In this document: positions 1 through 9,189 of the stretch, one piece after another
Numbering within the stretch: position 1 is the stretch's first letter
Layout: every line of letters begins with the position of its first letter
Assembly (NCBI RefSeq): GCF_000271485.2
Contig: NZ_AKVN02000001.1
Location: 1,802,001-1,866,000, forward strand
From: Pelosinus fermentans DSM 17108
Lineage (GTDB): Bacteria > Bacillota > Negativicutes > DSM-13327
Reading direction: 5' to 3'
Length of the DNA stretch: 64,000 nucleotides
Notes under the pieces: generated by a model
Database searches by the model: none
What the model was told of the DNA's origin: nothing
Seen by the model: the letters and a program-made list of their open reading frames with translations, nothing else
Made by a program: the position numbers and the translations under genes

Positions 1-1
1 T

Positions 2-775
2 GTGCTCGAAGCGCAGCAAGGACGTGGAACGTTTGTAAAGACGGCTACGGATGATGCGGAAGCGGAAGTCGTCGGTGGAAGACGGGAGAGATTGGTCAAA
101 ATTATTGATGATGCCATGGCAAAAGTAGTAGAGCTAGGTTTCACAGTAGATCAATTTGCGGCAATTGCCAGTATCCGGGCCATTGAAAAGAATCAAGCTG
201 TTAAAGAATTGCGAGTGGCTGTTGTTGATTGTGCTTCTGAATTCATTCAACGCTTTATTAACCAGATTGGTCAAATTGCAAACGTACGATTTGAAAGGGT
301 AATCTTAGCAGAATTAATTGAAGGACGAACTCCCATTGAATTATTGCAGGCTTGTGACTTAGTTGTTACGACGTTGGGGCATCAAGCAGCAGTTGTTGGC
401 TTACTGGGAAAGGCAAGTAAAGTAATTGGCGTAGCTACGGTTCCAAATCTTGATGCAGTTATCAAATTGGCCCGCTTGCCGGCAAACACGCAAGTGGCAA
501 TTGTGGCAAAGAGCGATGCATTTGTATCCAATCTGCAAAATTTACTGGAGAAGACATCAATTAATCATTTGGATTTTACAATAGTCCAATCAAGTGATTT
601 CTCAGAGATTAATAGGATGATTGCTAATTATAAAGCAGTAATTGTCAGTGAAGAACGTGAAATACTTGTACGCCAAATGGTGAGTGAAAGTCAGGAAGTG
701 ATTACGTTCTATTATGAAATTGATCGCGGTTCCTTGAACCAGGTTCTGATGAAGTTAGTCAGTCAAGCACTTTAG
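2..775 (+). CDS. GntR-type transcriptional regulator, 5' end missing
   Basis: The gene runs in from before the window: the first visible residues include a GRGTFV sequence, which in GntR regulators is the end of the winged-helix DNA-binding domain, so the GTG at position 2 is unlikely to be the true start. The remaining 240 residues form an effector-type domain that is not a recognisable FCD or UTRA domain; it has Rossmann-like stretches such as ELRVAVVDCAS and AIVAKSDAF. It lies 48 bp upstream of glmS in the same direction, so the likely job is local control of the glutamate fermentation genes, sensing an unknown ligand. Family is fairly sure; regulatory target is inferred from position only. 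Confidence 0.75.
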   Translation: MLEAQQGRGTFVKTATDDAEAEVVGGRRERLVKIIDDAMAKVVELGFTVDQFAAIASIRAIEKNQAVKELRVAVVDCASEFIQRFINQIGQIANVRFERVILAELIEGRTPIELLQACDLVVTTLGHQAAVVGLLGKASKVIGVATVPNLDAVIKLARLPANTQVAIVAKSDAFVSNLQNLLEKTSINHLDFTIVQSSDFSEINRMIANYKAVIVSEEREILVRQMVSESQEVITFYYEIDRGSLNQVLMKLVSQAL

Positions 776-823
776 ATAGTAGAAATACTAGATATAGATT
801 TTAATAGCAAAGGAGTAGTTAGG

Positions 824-1240
824 ATGGAAAACAATAAAGTAAAAGTGGTTTTGGGGGTTATTGGAGCTGACTGTCATGCAGTAGGTAACAAAATTTTAAA
901 CTATGCCTTTACTTCCGCAGGATTTGAAGTAGTTAATTTAGGGGTGTTGGTTCCTCAAGAAGAATTTGTAAATGCAGCTATTGAAACGGATGCAAAAGCC
1001 ATTCTCGTCGCTTCCTTATATGGACATGGGGAAATTGATTGCCGGGGATTGAGAGAACGCTGCCGTGAGTCCGGCTTAGGTGACATTTTATTATATGTTG
1101 GCGGAAATTTGGTAGTTGGTAAAACTGATTTTACGGAAGTACACGATAAATTTATTGAAATGGGTTATGACAGAGTCTATGAGCCAGGCATACTTCCTGA
1201 TCAAGTGGTCATTGATTTAAAGAATGATTTAGGTTTATAA
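824..1240 (+). CDS. glmS: Glutamate mutase (methylaspartate mutase) S subunit, cobalamin-binding
   Basis: Small subunit of coenzyme B12-dependent glutamate mutase, which converts L-glutamate to (2S,3S)-3-methylaspartate in the cytoplasm. The 138-residue length fits the family (about 137). The base-off cobalamin motif DxHxxG is seen as Asp16, His18, Gly21, with His18 expected to coordinate cobalt; the later VASLYGHGE and VGGNLVVG stretches match the nucleotide-tail pocket of B12-binding domains. Start ATG is preceded by AAGGAG. It is the first gene of a tight set glmS-glmL-glmE-mal. The name is used in the glutamate mutase sense, not glucosamine synthase. Confidence 0.95.
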   Translation: MENNKVKVVLGVIGADCHAVGNKILNYAFTSAGFEVVNLGVLVPQEEFVNAAIETDAKAILVASLYGHGEIDCRGLRERCRESGLGDILLYVGGNLVVGKTDFTEVHDKFIEMGYDRVYEPGILPDQVVIDLKNDLGL

Positions 1241-1250
1241 GGGAGTCTTG

Positions 1251-2636
1251 ATGATGAATCATATTTTACTGATTGATTTTGGGAGTACTTATACCAAAAT
1301 TACTGCAGTGGATGTTGACAATGAAATAGTATTAGGCACTGCTCGTGGTATAACTACTGTAGAAACTGATATTATGAATGGACTAAATCAGGCGATCGAT
1401 GCCTTGTTCCTCAAGACGGGTAAACTAACATTTTCAAAAGTATTAGGCTGCTCTAGTGCAGCCGGTGGATTGAAAATGGTAGCCGTTGGATTGGTGCCTG
1501 AACTTACAGCAGAAGCTGCCAAACGTGCGGCTCTAGGTGCTGGCGCCAAAATTATGGGTGTATATGGTAACGAATTAAATGAATATGAAATACAAGAAAT
1601 AGCTCAGTTGCAACCGGAAATTATTCTATTAGCTGGTGGTACCAATGGCGGTAATAAAGAAGTGATTCTGCATAATGCTAGAATGCTTACTACCCTTGGC
1701 AAAGATATTCCTGTCATTGTGGCAGGTAATAAATCGGTAGCACCTCAAGTAGTCAGGACATTATTGGAAGCCATGACGGAGGTAGTACATACTGAAAATG
1801 TAATGCCGAAGTTAAATGAACTAAATATTGAGCCTGCACGTGAAACGATTCGCGGTGTATTCTTAAGGCGGATTGTGGAAGCGAAAGGTCTCAATAAAGC
1901 AAATCAGTTTGTTGATGATGTTGTTATGCCTACGCCGGCGGCGGTATTAAAGGCTGCAGAACTCTTAAGCAAAGGTACCGAATATGAGTCTGGTCTAGGT
2001 GACTTAATGGTAGTGGATATTGGTGGCGCAACTACGGATGTATATTCCATTGCCAAAGGTGATCCTACTAAAACCAATGTAGCCTTGCGAGGACTGCCAG
2101 AACCCTTTGCGAAACGTACAGTCGAAGGCGATCTGGGGATGCGGTATAGTGCGACAGCTTTATTTAAAGCAGCTGGTGCCAAAAGGATTGCAGATTATGC
2201 CCATGTTTCTGCAGAGGATGTGGAGGCATATGTGCAAAAGGTCGAAGCGAATATTGAATATTTACCACAAAATGAAATTGAAAAAAAAGTAGAAATCGCC
2301 ATGGGGAAAGCTTGTACTTCCCTGGCGGTGGAACGCCATGTCGGACAGCTTGAAACGATATTTACATGTTTTGGTTCTGCTTTTGTACAAAAAGGCAAGG
2401 ATCTGAGTGATGTTAAGACGGTGGTAGGTACTGGTGGCGTAATTGTCCATCATGAACAGCCGAAAGAAATTCTAAAGGGTGCAGCATACAGTGAAAGTAC
2501 GCCTGAAATGTTAAAACCTGAATGTCCAAAGTACTTGATTGATGAAGAGTACATTATGGCATCCATGGGGTTATTGGGTGAAGTATATCCGGATGTAGCA
2601 GTAAGAATGATGAAAAAATATATTGTGCGGGGGTAG
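1251..2636 (+). CDS. glmL: Glutamate mutase accessory protein GlmL (MutL), ASKHA-type ATPase
   Basis: Belongs to the MutL family encoded between the two glutamate mutase subunits, thought to act as a reactivase/chaperone for the B12 enzyme. The N-terminus has an actin/Hsp70-type phosphate-1 motif (DFGST, around residues 8-12) and a second nucleotide motif VDIGGATTD in the C-terminal half, typical of ASKHA ATPases. About 461 residues, normal for the family. A TTG at 1248 would lengthen it by one residue, but GGGAG at 1241-1245 spaces best to ATG 1251 or 1254. It starts about 10 bp after glmS and ends 5 bp before glmE. Confidence 0.92.
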   Translation: MMNHILLIDFGSTYTKITAVDVDNEIVLGTARGITTVETDIMNGLNQAIDALFLKTGKLTFSKVLGCSSAAGGLKMVAVGLVPELTAEAAKRAALGAGAKIMGVYGNELNEYEIQEIAQLQPEIILLAGGTNGGNKEVILHNARMLTTLGKDIPVIVAGNKSVAPQVVRTLLEAMTEVVHTENVMPKLNELNIEPARETIRGVFLRRIVEAKGLNKANQFVDDVVMPTPAAVLKAAELLSKGTEYESGLGDLMVVDIGGATTDVYSIAKGDPTKTNVALRGLPEPFAKRTVEGDLGMRYSATALFKAAGAKRIADYAHVSAEDVEAYVQKVEANIEYLPQNEIEKKVEIAMGKACTSLAVERHVGQLETIFTCFGSAFVQKGKDLSDVKTVVGTGGVIVHHEQPKEILKGAAYSESTPEMLKPECPKYLIDEEYIMASMGLLGEVYPDVAVRMMKKYIVRG

Positions 2637-2641
2637 CAGTA

Positions 2642-4096
2642 ATGGAATTGAAAAATAAAAAGTGGACACATGATCACTTCTATGGTGTACGCGAAGAAAT
2701 ATTGAAACATTGGCCAACAGGTGCTGATGTAAATTTTGAAGAAGCTGTTAAATATCATGAAACAATCCCAGCGAAAAAGCATTTTGCAAAGCGTTTAGTA
2801 AAAGCGAAGAAGAATGGTGAAACCTTAACTCAGCCTAGAGCAGGGGTTGCATTATTAGATGAACATATTAATCTCTTGAACTTTTTGCGTACAGAGGGAG
2901 AAGCGGATCTTCTGCCAACTACGATTGATAGTTATACTCGTCAAAACCAATATGAAAATTGTGCAAATGCAATTGAAGAAAGTATGAAAGCCGGCCGTTC
3001 CTTGCTAAATGGTTTTCCAGCAGTAAATCATGGAGTTCATGGTGTACGTAAGCTGGTAGAAAGTGTAGATGGTCCATTGCAAGTACGTCATGGTACGCCG
3101 GATGCCCGCTTATTAACAGAAATCACGTTAGCAGGTGGATTTACATCCTATGAGGGTGGCGGTATCTCCTATAATATTCCTTATGCCAAAAGTGTTTCTT
3201 TAGAAAAAACAATTTATGATTGGCAGTATAATGACCGCTTGGTAGGTATTTATGCTGAGCATGGCATTGAAATTAACAGAGAGCCTTTTGGACCTTTGAC
3301 AGGTACGTTAGTACCACCTTGCATTTCTCATGCAGTAGCCATCATTGAAGGTATTTTGGCAGCGGAGCAGGGTGTTAAAAATATTACATTAGGTTATGGC
3401 CAATGTGGTAATCTATTCCAAGACGTTGCAGCGATTAAAGCCTTAGAGCAGCTGGCAGAAGAGTATTTGGTAAAACATGGATATAGCGACTGCATATTAA
3501 CAACTGTATTCCATCAATGGATGGGCGGATTCCCGCAAGATGAAGCAAAGGCATTTGCTGTAATTTCTTGGGGCGCAGCAGCTGCTGCTTTAGCAAAGGC
3601 TACGAAAGTTATTGTTAAGACTCCTCATGAAGCCTTAGGGATTCCTACCAAAGAAGCTAATGCGATGGGACTTCGCGCAACGAAGCAATTAATCAATATG
3701 CTGGCAGACCAACCATTCCCGATGACTGCGGAAGTAGATATCGAAGTGGAAATGATAAAAGCAGAAACCCGTTGTATTTTGGATAAAGTTTTTGAACTTG
3801 GCAATGGAGATTTTGCATCTGGCAGTGTTCGTGCCTTTGAGGCCGGCGTTCTGGACGTACCTTTTGCTCCTAGCCAGTATTCCTTGAATAAAATTCTGCC
3901 AGCCCGTGATAATAACGGCGCTGTACGATTATTTGATGTAGGAAATCTACCTTTCACACAGGATATTATTGACTTCCATAAAGCTAAAATTGATGCTCGT
4001 GCAAAAGAAGAAGGACGTAAAGCAAGTTTCCAAATGGTAATTGATGATATTTATGCGATTTCCAAGGGACGCTTAGTAGGCAGACCTAATAAATAA
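2642..4096 (+). CDS. glmE: Glutamate mutase (methylaspartate mutase) E subunit
   Basis: Large catalytic subunit of glutamate mutase; with GlmS it forms the adenosylcobalamin enzyme that rearranges glutamate to 3-methylaspartate. The 484-residue length matches the family (about 483), and the sequence is continuous with family-typical stretches such as [28 protein letters not shown] and [13 protein letters not shown] around the substrate-binding TIM barrel. It starts 5 bp after glmL, consistent with translational coupling. A GC-rich hairpin follows the stop before the lyase gene. Confidence 0.95.
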   Translation: MELKNKKWTHDHFYGVREEILKHWPTGADVNFEEAVKYHETIPAKKHFAKRLVKAKKNGETLTQPRAGVALLDEHINLLNFLRTEGEADLLPTTIDSYTRQNQYENCANAIEESMKAGRSLLNGFPAVNHGVHGVRKLVESVDGPLQVRHGTPDARLLTEITLAGGFTSYEGGGISYNIPYAKSVSLEKTIYDWQYNDRLVGIYAEHGIEINREPFGPLTGTLVPPCISHAVAIIEGILAAEQGVKNITLGYGQCGNLFQDVAAIKALEQLAEEYLVKHGYSDCILTTVFHQWMGGFPQDEAKAFAVISWGAAAAALAKATKVIVKTPHEALGIPTKEANAMGLRATKQLINMLADQPFPMTAEVDIEVEMIKAETRCILDKVFELGNGDFASGSVRAFEAGVLDVPFAPSQYSLNKILPARDNNGAVRLFDVGNLPFTQDIIDFHKAKIDARAKEEGRKASFQMVIDDIYAISKGRLVGRPNK

Positions 4097-4110
4097 ATCT
4101 TAAATTCAGC

Positions 4111-4145
4111 AGGGCGGCAAAAGGTATTCTGCCTTATGCCGCCCT
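4111..4145 (+). terminator. GC-rich hairpin between glmE and the lyase gene
   Basis: AGGGCGGC at 4111-4118 pairs with GCCGCCCT at 4138-4145, with further A/T pairing inside the loop. No T-tract follows, and the next gene is only about 30 bp on, so an internal mRNA stabiliser or partial attenuator is more likely than a full terminator. Confidence 0.4.
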
Positions 4146-4172
4146 ACATAAAAAGGAATGGAGAGTGTAATC

Positions 4173-5423
4173 ATGAAAATTGTAAATGTTGTATGTTCAA
4201 AAGGTCGTACTGGTTTTTATTTTGATGATCAACGGGCTATTAAAGCGGGAGCTCAGCATGATGGTTTTAGCTATGTAGGAGAAACGGTTACTCCTGGATT
4301 TCATTCCATTCGTCAAACTGGGGAAGCTGTATCCGTAATGATCGTATTAGAAGATGGACAAGTGGCTTACGGCGATTGTGCTGCTGTACAATACAGCGGA
4401 GCAGGCGGACGTGACCCTTTGTTTTTAGCCGAAGATTTTATTCCTGTGATTGAACAAGAAATTAAACCACGTCTCGTGGGTCGTGAATTAACTTCCTTTA
4501 GACAATTGGCAGGCGAAATTGACAGCATGGTTGATGCTAAAACAGGTAAACTCATCCATACTGCACTGCGTTATGGCGTAACCCAAGCAATTTTAGATGC
4601 TGTCTCCAAAGCAAAACATAAATTGATGTGTGAAGTAGTTGCAGAAGAATATAATACGACTGTTAGTGAAACCGCAATCGATATTTTTACCCAGTCTGGG
4701 GATAATCGCTATGATAATGCTGATAAAATGATCATCAAAGGGGCGCAGGTATTACCTCATGCCTTAATTAATAATGTAGAAGAAAAATTAGGCAAGAATG
4801 GTGAATTGCTGCTTGAATATGTTACTTGGCTGAAGAATCGGATACTAAGCTTGCGTACCAGCAATTCTTATAATCCTGTACTGCACATTGATGTATACGG
4901 TACAATTGGTGCTGCCTTTGATTTGGATACCGAAAGAATGGTCTCTTACTTCCGTGAATTAGAAAAAGCGGCTGCTCCTTTAAAACTTCGCATTGAAGGC
5001 CCAATGGACGTAGAAGATCGCGAAAAACAAATGTTAGCGTTAAAAGAAATTACGGCTCGTTTGCACGAAGAAAAGATCAATGTAGAAGTGGTTGCTGATG
5101 AATGGTGCAATACACTGGAAGATATTAAATATTTTGCTGATAATAATGCTGGTGATATGCTGCAAATCAAAACACCGGATTTAGGCGGAATTAACAATAC
5201 CATCGAAGCTGTTTTATATTGTAAAGAAAAAGGCGTAGGTGCATACCAAGGCGGTACTTGCAACGAAACAGATCGTTCCGCACAGGTTTGTGTACATCTT
5301 GCTATGGCAACCAAACCAGTACAGATGTTAGCAAAACCAGGCATGGGCGTGGATGAAGGCATTATGATTGTATATAATGAAATGCAGCGTATCTTGGCTG
5401 TTCGCCAGGCTCGTAAGGCGTAA
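4173..5423 (+). CDS. mal: Methylaspartate ammonia-lyase
   Basis: Enolase-superfamily enzyme that removes ammonia from 3-methylaspartate to give mesaconate, the second step of methylaspartate fermentation. The expected metal ligands and catalytic residues are visible in order: a His in LPHALIN, Asp in HIDVYG, Glu in RIEGPMD, Asp in VADEWC and the catalytic Lys in QIKTPDLGG. I chose ATG 4173 (416 residues, family about 413) over the upstream ATG 4158 because GGAGAG at 4160-4165 is correctly spaced to it. It ends 2 bp before the next gene, so the two are probably co-translated. Confidence 0.95.
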   Translation: MKIVNVVCSKGRTGFYFDDQRAIKAGAQHDGFSYVGETVTPGFHSIRQTGEAVSVMIVLEDGQVAYGDCAAVQYSGAGGRDPLFLAEDFIPVIEQEIKPRLVGRELTSFRQLAGEIDSMVDAKTGKLIHTALRYGVTQAILDAVSKAKHKLMCEVVAEEYNTTVSETAIDIFTQSGDNRYDNADKMIIKGAQVLPHALINNVEEKLGKNGELLLEYVTWLKNRILSLRTSNSYNPVLHIDVYGTIGAAFDLDTERMVSYFRELEKAAAPLKLRIEGPMDVEDREKQMLALKEITARLHEEKINVEVVADEWCNTLEDIKYFADNNAGDMLQIKTPDLGGINNTIEAVLYCKEKGVGAYQGGTCNETDRSAQVCVHLAMATKPVQMLAKPGMGVDEGIMIVYNEMQRILAVRQARKA

Positions 5424-5425
5424 AT

Positions 5426-6358
5426 ATGAGAATGTTAATGCATGAGCAATTAATGTATGCTAGTTATTTTGCACCCAGAGGACGTAATCGTATGTTTGTT
5501 CTGGGGCAGCAGATTAGTGAACGTTATTTGTCACCATTGGATCGTCTAATTGGCATTGTTGGTGGTCCTGGTGCAGGTAAATCTTCCTTAATTAAAGGTA
5601 TGTTTCCTGGATTAGAATTAACAAATGATGATGATGGTGTAAATGTACGTCCCTTGCCTTTGCTCAAAAATATTGAAAAAGATTTCTTTTCCAGTCATAC
5701 CTATCATATTGATATTCGTTTTGAGTTGGCATTTACTCAACTTCATGTATTAGCAGATGCTATTAAAAAAGCATTATCTCATGATAAACGGGTCATAGTA
5801 GAACATTTTGATCTGTTATATCCTGCACTGGGGGCGAATGCTGACGTGCTCTTAGGCGTAGGCGGGGAGGTTATCGCTGTTCGTCCTAATGTTTTTGGTC
5901 CTTTTCCCCAGGAAATTGCTGATGTGGTTGTAAAGACTTTAAAGTATCGTAAAATGGCTCATACTGCTGAAGATCTGACAGAGAGTATTTTATTAAAAGA
6001 TTATGGTGCTATCTTGCCTTTTGGTCACAGAGATGTACATCATGGTTTTGTCCTGGAATATCCTGTAGAGCTTGATGCCGATCTAAAGGAAGTTGAAAAA
6101 AAGGTTAAAGCATTCATTGATGAGGGGCTGAAGGTTTGTTACTCAGATGAAGGGCATATTGAAATTGGTGATGTTTCATGGGCGTGTACGGGACCGCGGA
6201 CCCATGTGCATAATACGGAAGATATTGAAGGTTTTCGTCTGCTCCATGAATATAAATATGACCCTAAAACGAAAACTTACCTTATTATTGGCTTGGTAGG
6301 ACCATTAGAAGAGAATCTTGATGGTTTTTCCAGCATGATCTTTCATGCATCATTGTAA
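5426..6358 (+). CDS. P-loop protein with alanyl-tRNA-synthetase-like SAD motif, function unknown
   Basis: A 310-residue protein whose function I do not recognise. Residues 46-54 are a Walker A motif (GGPGAGKSS), and RVIVEHFD around 122-129 could be a Walker B strand. The C-terminal half resembles the second additional domain of alanyl-tRNA synthetase: His201, His205 and His206 in GHRDVHHGF and Cys254, His260 in CTGPRTHVHNTEDI recall the HxxxH and CxGTHV zinc/editing motifs. It follows mal by 2 bp, so it belongs to the glutamate mutase operon. A role in enzyme maturation, reactivation or nucleotide-driven metal delivery is possible, but this is inference. No B12-binding motif is seen. Confidence 0.8.
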   Translation: MRMLMHEQLMYASYFAPRGRNRMFVLGQQISERYLSPLDRLIGIVGGPGAGKSSLIKGMFPGLELTNDDDGVNVRPLPLLKNIEKDFFSSHTYHIDIRFELAFTQLHVLADAIKKALSHDKRVIVEHFDLLYPALGANADVLLGVGGEVIAVRPNVFGPFPQEIADVVVKTLKYRKMAHTAEDLTESILLKDYGAILPFGHRDVHHGFVLEYPVELDADLKEVEKKVKAFIDEGLKVCYSDEGHIEIGDVSWACTGPRTHVHNTEDIEGFRLLHEYKYDPKTKTYLIIGLVGPLEENLDGFSSMIFHASL

Positions 6359-6378
6359 AAGTGTATAATTAGCTGTAA

Positions 6379-6415
6379 ATGGGTACTGTCTTCTTCAAGA
6401 GAAGGCAGTACCCAT
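6379..6415 (+). terminator. Terminator-like hairpin after the glutamate mutase operon
   Basis: Sixteen paired positions (6379-6394 with 6400-6415, one G-U) around a 5-nt loop, 20 bp after the stop of the P-loop gene. No T-run follows, so it may be a weak terminator or an mRNA 3' end stabiliser that lowers read-through into citD. Confidence 0.55.
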
Positions 6416-6480
6416 AAGAGCATCAAAATCATGATTGCACAAAGATACATATAAAGAATTTTCATTAGGAGGTTAGAAAA

Positions 6481-6774
6481 ATGGCAAGTATTGCAAAAAC
6501 TGCTCAAGCGGGAACCTTAGAATCAAGTGATGTTATGATTACTGTAGCTCCTGGTACCCAAGGAAGCGGTATTGTTATTGAATTAGAAAGTATTGTCCTG
6601 GCTCAGTACGGTGAAGATATTAAGATCATCTTAGAGAAAACGGTGAAGGATCAGGGGATTACGGATATCTATATTAAGGCAGTAGACCGGGGAGCGCTGG
6701 ATTGTACCATCTGCGCTCGGACTCTGGCTGCATTAAGCCGGGCAGGTGCTGTGCTAAAGGAGGAAATCATATAA
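6481..6774 (+). CDS. citD: Citrate/citramalate lyase acyl carrier protein (gamma subunit)
   Basis: Acyl carrier subunit of the lyase complex; it carries the 2'-(5''-triphosphoribosyl)-3'-dephospho-CoA thiol on a serine. The attachment sequence GTLESSD places that serine at residue 15. Length of 97 residues is normal, and AGGAGG lies 8 bp upstream of ATG. It is the first gene of citD-citE-citF-citC, whose stop/start codons overlap. Next to the methylaspartate genes the complex may well act on citramalate rather than citrate; the sequence alone does not separate the two. Confidence 0.93.
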   Translation: MASIAKTAQAGTLESSDVMITVAPGTQGSGIVIELESIVLAQYGEDIKIILEKTVKDQGITDIYIKAVDRGALDCTICARTLAALSRAGAVLKEEII

Positions 6775-7646
6775 TGGATTTAAGAAGAAGTATGTTATTT
6801 ATTCCAGGAAATAATCCCGGAATGCTGCAAAATGGCGGTGTATTTGGCGCAGATTCGGTTATTCTGGATTTAGAAGATGCTGTGGCTCCCATGGAAAAAG
6901 ATGCAGCCCGGTTTTTGGTTGCCCAGGTTCTGCGCACTGTGGATTATGGAGTTAGTGAAACTGTGGTTCGGATTAATCCTTTAGATACCTTTGCTGCTGT
7001 GGATATTAAAGCGATTGTTCCATGTTGCCCTGATGCAATTCTAGTGCCAAAAGTAGAAAGTGCAGCTGATATTCATCAAGTGGCTGCTATGATTGCCGCG
7101 GCGGAAAAACCAGAGCAAACACCTGTGAAGATTATTGCTCTATTAGAAACACCTTGCGGGATTGTCGAAGCGTATCATATTGCGAAGGCGGACCCGAGGG
7201 TAGTTGCTCTTGCTTTAGGTGCAGAAGATTATACAGCAGGTCTGGGGGCTATGCGTACCAAAGAAGGTACTGAGATCTTTACAGCACGTACCATTGTTAT
7301 CAATGCAGCTGCGGCTGCGAATGTTCAATCCATTGATACTCCTTATACCGATGCGAATGACGAAGAAGGTCTGCTTGCCGATACACAGCTGGCTAAGAGA
7401 TTGGGCTTCAAGGGGAAATTGTCCATCAATCCTAGGCAGATTGATGTAATTCATACTGTATTTAACCCAAGTCTAAATGATATTGATTGGGCCCAGCAAG
7501 TCATCCATGCCATTCGTAAAGCAGAAGCTGAAGGATCAGGTGTGGCGTCATTAAATGGTAAGATGGTGGATTTGCCAATTGTAAATCGTGCAGAACGCAT
7601 CTTGCATTTAGCAGAATTGTTAGGTTTGATGGGGGGAGAAAAATAA
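6774..7646 (+). CDS. citE: Citrate/citramalate lyase beta subunit (citryl/citramalyl-ACP lyase)
   Basis: Cleaves the acyl-ACP intermediate (citryl-ACP to acetyl-ACP and oxaloacetate, or citramalyl-ACP to acetyl-ACP and pyruvate). The 290-residue chain has the HpcH/HpaI aldolase-like fold: RRSMLFIPGNNP at the N-terminus, LDLEDAV with acidic metal ligands, VRINP with the substrate-binding Arg, and GAEDYTAGLG. The start is the ATG whose first A is also the last base of the citD stop; AAAGGAGG lies 10 bp upstream. Longer in-frame upstream sequence overlaps citD and is unlikely to be translated. Confidence 0.93.
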   Translation: MDLRRSMLFIPGNNPGMLQNGGVFGADSVILDLEDAVAPMEKDAARFLVAQVLRTVDYGVSETVVRINPLDTFAAVDIKAIVPCCPDAILVPKVESAADIHQVAAMIAAAEKPEQTPVKIIALLETPCGIVEAYHIAKADPRVVALALGAEDYTAGLGAMRTKEGTEIFTARTIVINAAAAANVQSIDTPYTDANDEEGLLADTQLAKRLGFKGKLSINPRQIDVIHTVFNPSLNDIDWAQQVIHAIRKAEAEGSGVASLNGKMVDLPIVNRAERILHLAELLGLMGGEK

Positions 7647-9187
7647 TGAAAAATGCAATTGGACGTGAAATACCTGAAACCATTTCCGGCATAGCAGCAA
7701 TAAAGCCCTTTGCTGGTGCTTTTGCTACCGTACCAGAAATGACACGTCAGGCACCTAAGGTCAAAACCATAAAACCTGCCGATCGCAAATTGGTCGATAA
7801 CTTAGTTGAAGTATTTAAAAAGATACCCGTAACCGATGGAATGACCTTGTCTTTTCATCATCACTTCCGAAATGGTGATGGCGTTGTAAATATGGTCCTG
7901 GCAACTGCGGCGCAGTTAGGATTGAAAAACCTAACCGTTGCGTTAAGTTCTGTCTTTCCTGTACATGCACCGATTATTGAACATGTAAAAAATGGTGTGG
8001 TAACGGGACTTGATACGAATTATATGTCCGGTCCAGTCGCTCAGGCTGTATCGAAAGGATTATTTGATAAACCTGTCGTTCTGCGTACTCATGGCGGACG
8101 CGGACGAGGGATTGAATGTGGTCAGCTTAAAATCGATGTGGCGTTTATTGCAGCGCCGGCAGCTGATGAATATGGTAACCTAAATGGTGTAGAAGGTCCG
8201 GCAGCATGCGGTTCACTCGGTTATGCTTTTCCTGATGCTCAATATGCAGATTATGTAGTGGCTGTGACGGATTATATAGGTGAATACCCTCTATCACCTA
8301 TATCCATACCTCAGACGAGGGTAGATTATGTAGTAAAAGTAGAATGTGTCGGGGACCCTAAAGGTATTGTTTCGGGTACGACTCGTATTACGAAAGATCC
8401 AGTTGGACTTAAAATTGCTGAAACGGCAGCAAAAGTAATTCAAGCTACTGGACTTATAAAAAATGGATTTGCATTTCAAACAGGTGCAGGTGGGGCTTCC
8501 TTAGCAACGGCTGCTTTTGTCCGGAAAATGATGGAGAAGGATAATGTTGTGGGGAGTTTTGCCTTAGGCGGCATTACTGGCTATATGGTGGATATGCTGG
8601 AAAGCGGTTTGTTTAAGAAATTGATGGATGTTCAGGGGTTTGACTTAGAAGCGATTCGTTCTTTATCTACCAATCCAAATCACTTAGAAATTGGTGCTGA
8701 TTTTTATGCAAGTCCATTTAATGCCGGATGCGCCGTTAATCAGCTGGATGTGGTCATTCTAGGAGCTACAGAAATGGACACTGATTTTAATGTGAATGTA
8801 GTTACAGGCTCCGATGGCGTTATTATGGGTGGTTCAGGCGGCCATGCAGATGCAGCGGCAGGTGCAAAAGTTACGATCATCGTAGCCAATTTATTACGTG
8901 GACGTTTGCCCATTATTGTGGATAAAGTGCTTACAGCCACGACTCCAGGTGAAACGATTGATGTTCTTGTTACAGAAAGAGGTGTGGCAGTAAATCCTCT
9001 TAGAGCCGATTTAAAAGAAAAATTCCTGGCAGCAGGATTGCCGGTAAAAGATATACAAGAATTAAAGCAATTGGCAGAGAAAATAGCCGGAGCCCCTAAA
9101 GCAGTAAAGACAGGCGAAAAGATAGTTGCAGTAGTAGAATATCGTGATGGCACGATTATCGATGTTGTGCGTCAAGTGGAGGGCTAG
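7646..9187 (+). CDS. citF: Citrate/citramalate lyase alpha subunit (ACP transferase)
   Basis: Catalyses the exchange of acetyl for citryl or citramalyl on the acyl carrier protein. 513 residues, typical for the family, with coenzyme-A-transferase-like features such as GMTLSFHHHFRNGDG near the N-terminus and SDGVIMGGSGGHADAAAGA in the C-terminal half. Its ATG overlaps the citE stop by one base, and its own stop abuts the ligase start, so the four genes form one translationally coupled unit. Confidence 0.93.
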   Translation: MKNAIGREIPETISGIAAIKPFAGAFATVPEMTRQAPKVKTIKPADRKLVDNLVEVFKKIPVTDGMTLSFHHHFRNGDGVVNMVLATAAQLGLKNLTVALSSVFPVHAPIIEHVKNGVVTGLDTNYMSGPVAQAVSKGLFDKPVVLRTHGGRGRGIECGQLKIDVAFIAAPAADEYGNLNGVEGPAACGSLGYAFPDAQYADYVVAVTDYIGEYPLSPISIPQTRVDYVVKVECVGDPKGIVSGTTRITKDPVGLKIAETAAKVIQATGLIKNGFAFQTGAGGASLATAAFVRKMMEKDNVVGSFALGGITGYMVDMLESGLFKKLMDVQGFDLEAIRSLSTNPNHLEIGADFYASPFNAGCAVNQLDVVILGATEMDTDFNVNVVTGSDGVIMGGSGGHADAAAGAKVTIIVANLLRGRLPIIVDKVLTATTPGETIDVLVTERGVAVNPLRADLKEKFLAAGLPVKDIQELKQLAEKIAGAPKAVKTGEKIVAVVEYRDGTIIDVVRQVEG

Positions 9188-9189
9188 TG

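Noticed and set aside
6702-6773. N-terminal extension of CitE
   Set aside because: It overlaps citD in another frame; the ATG overlapping the citD stop with AAAGGAGG upstream gives the family-typical N-terminus.
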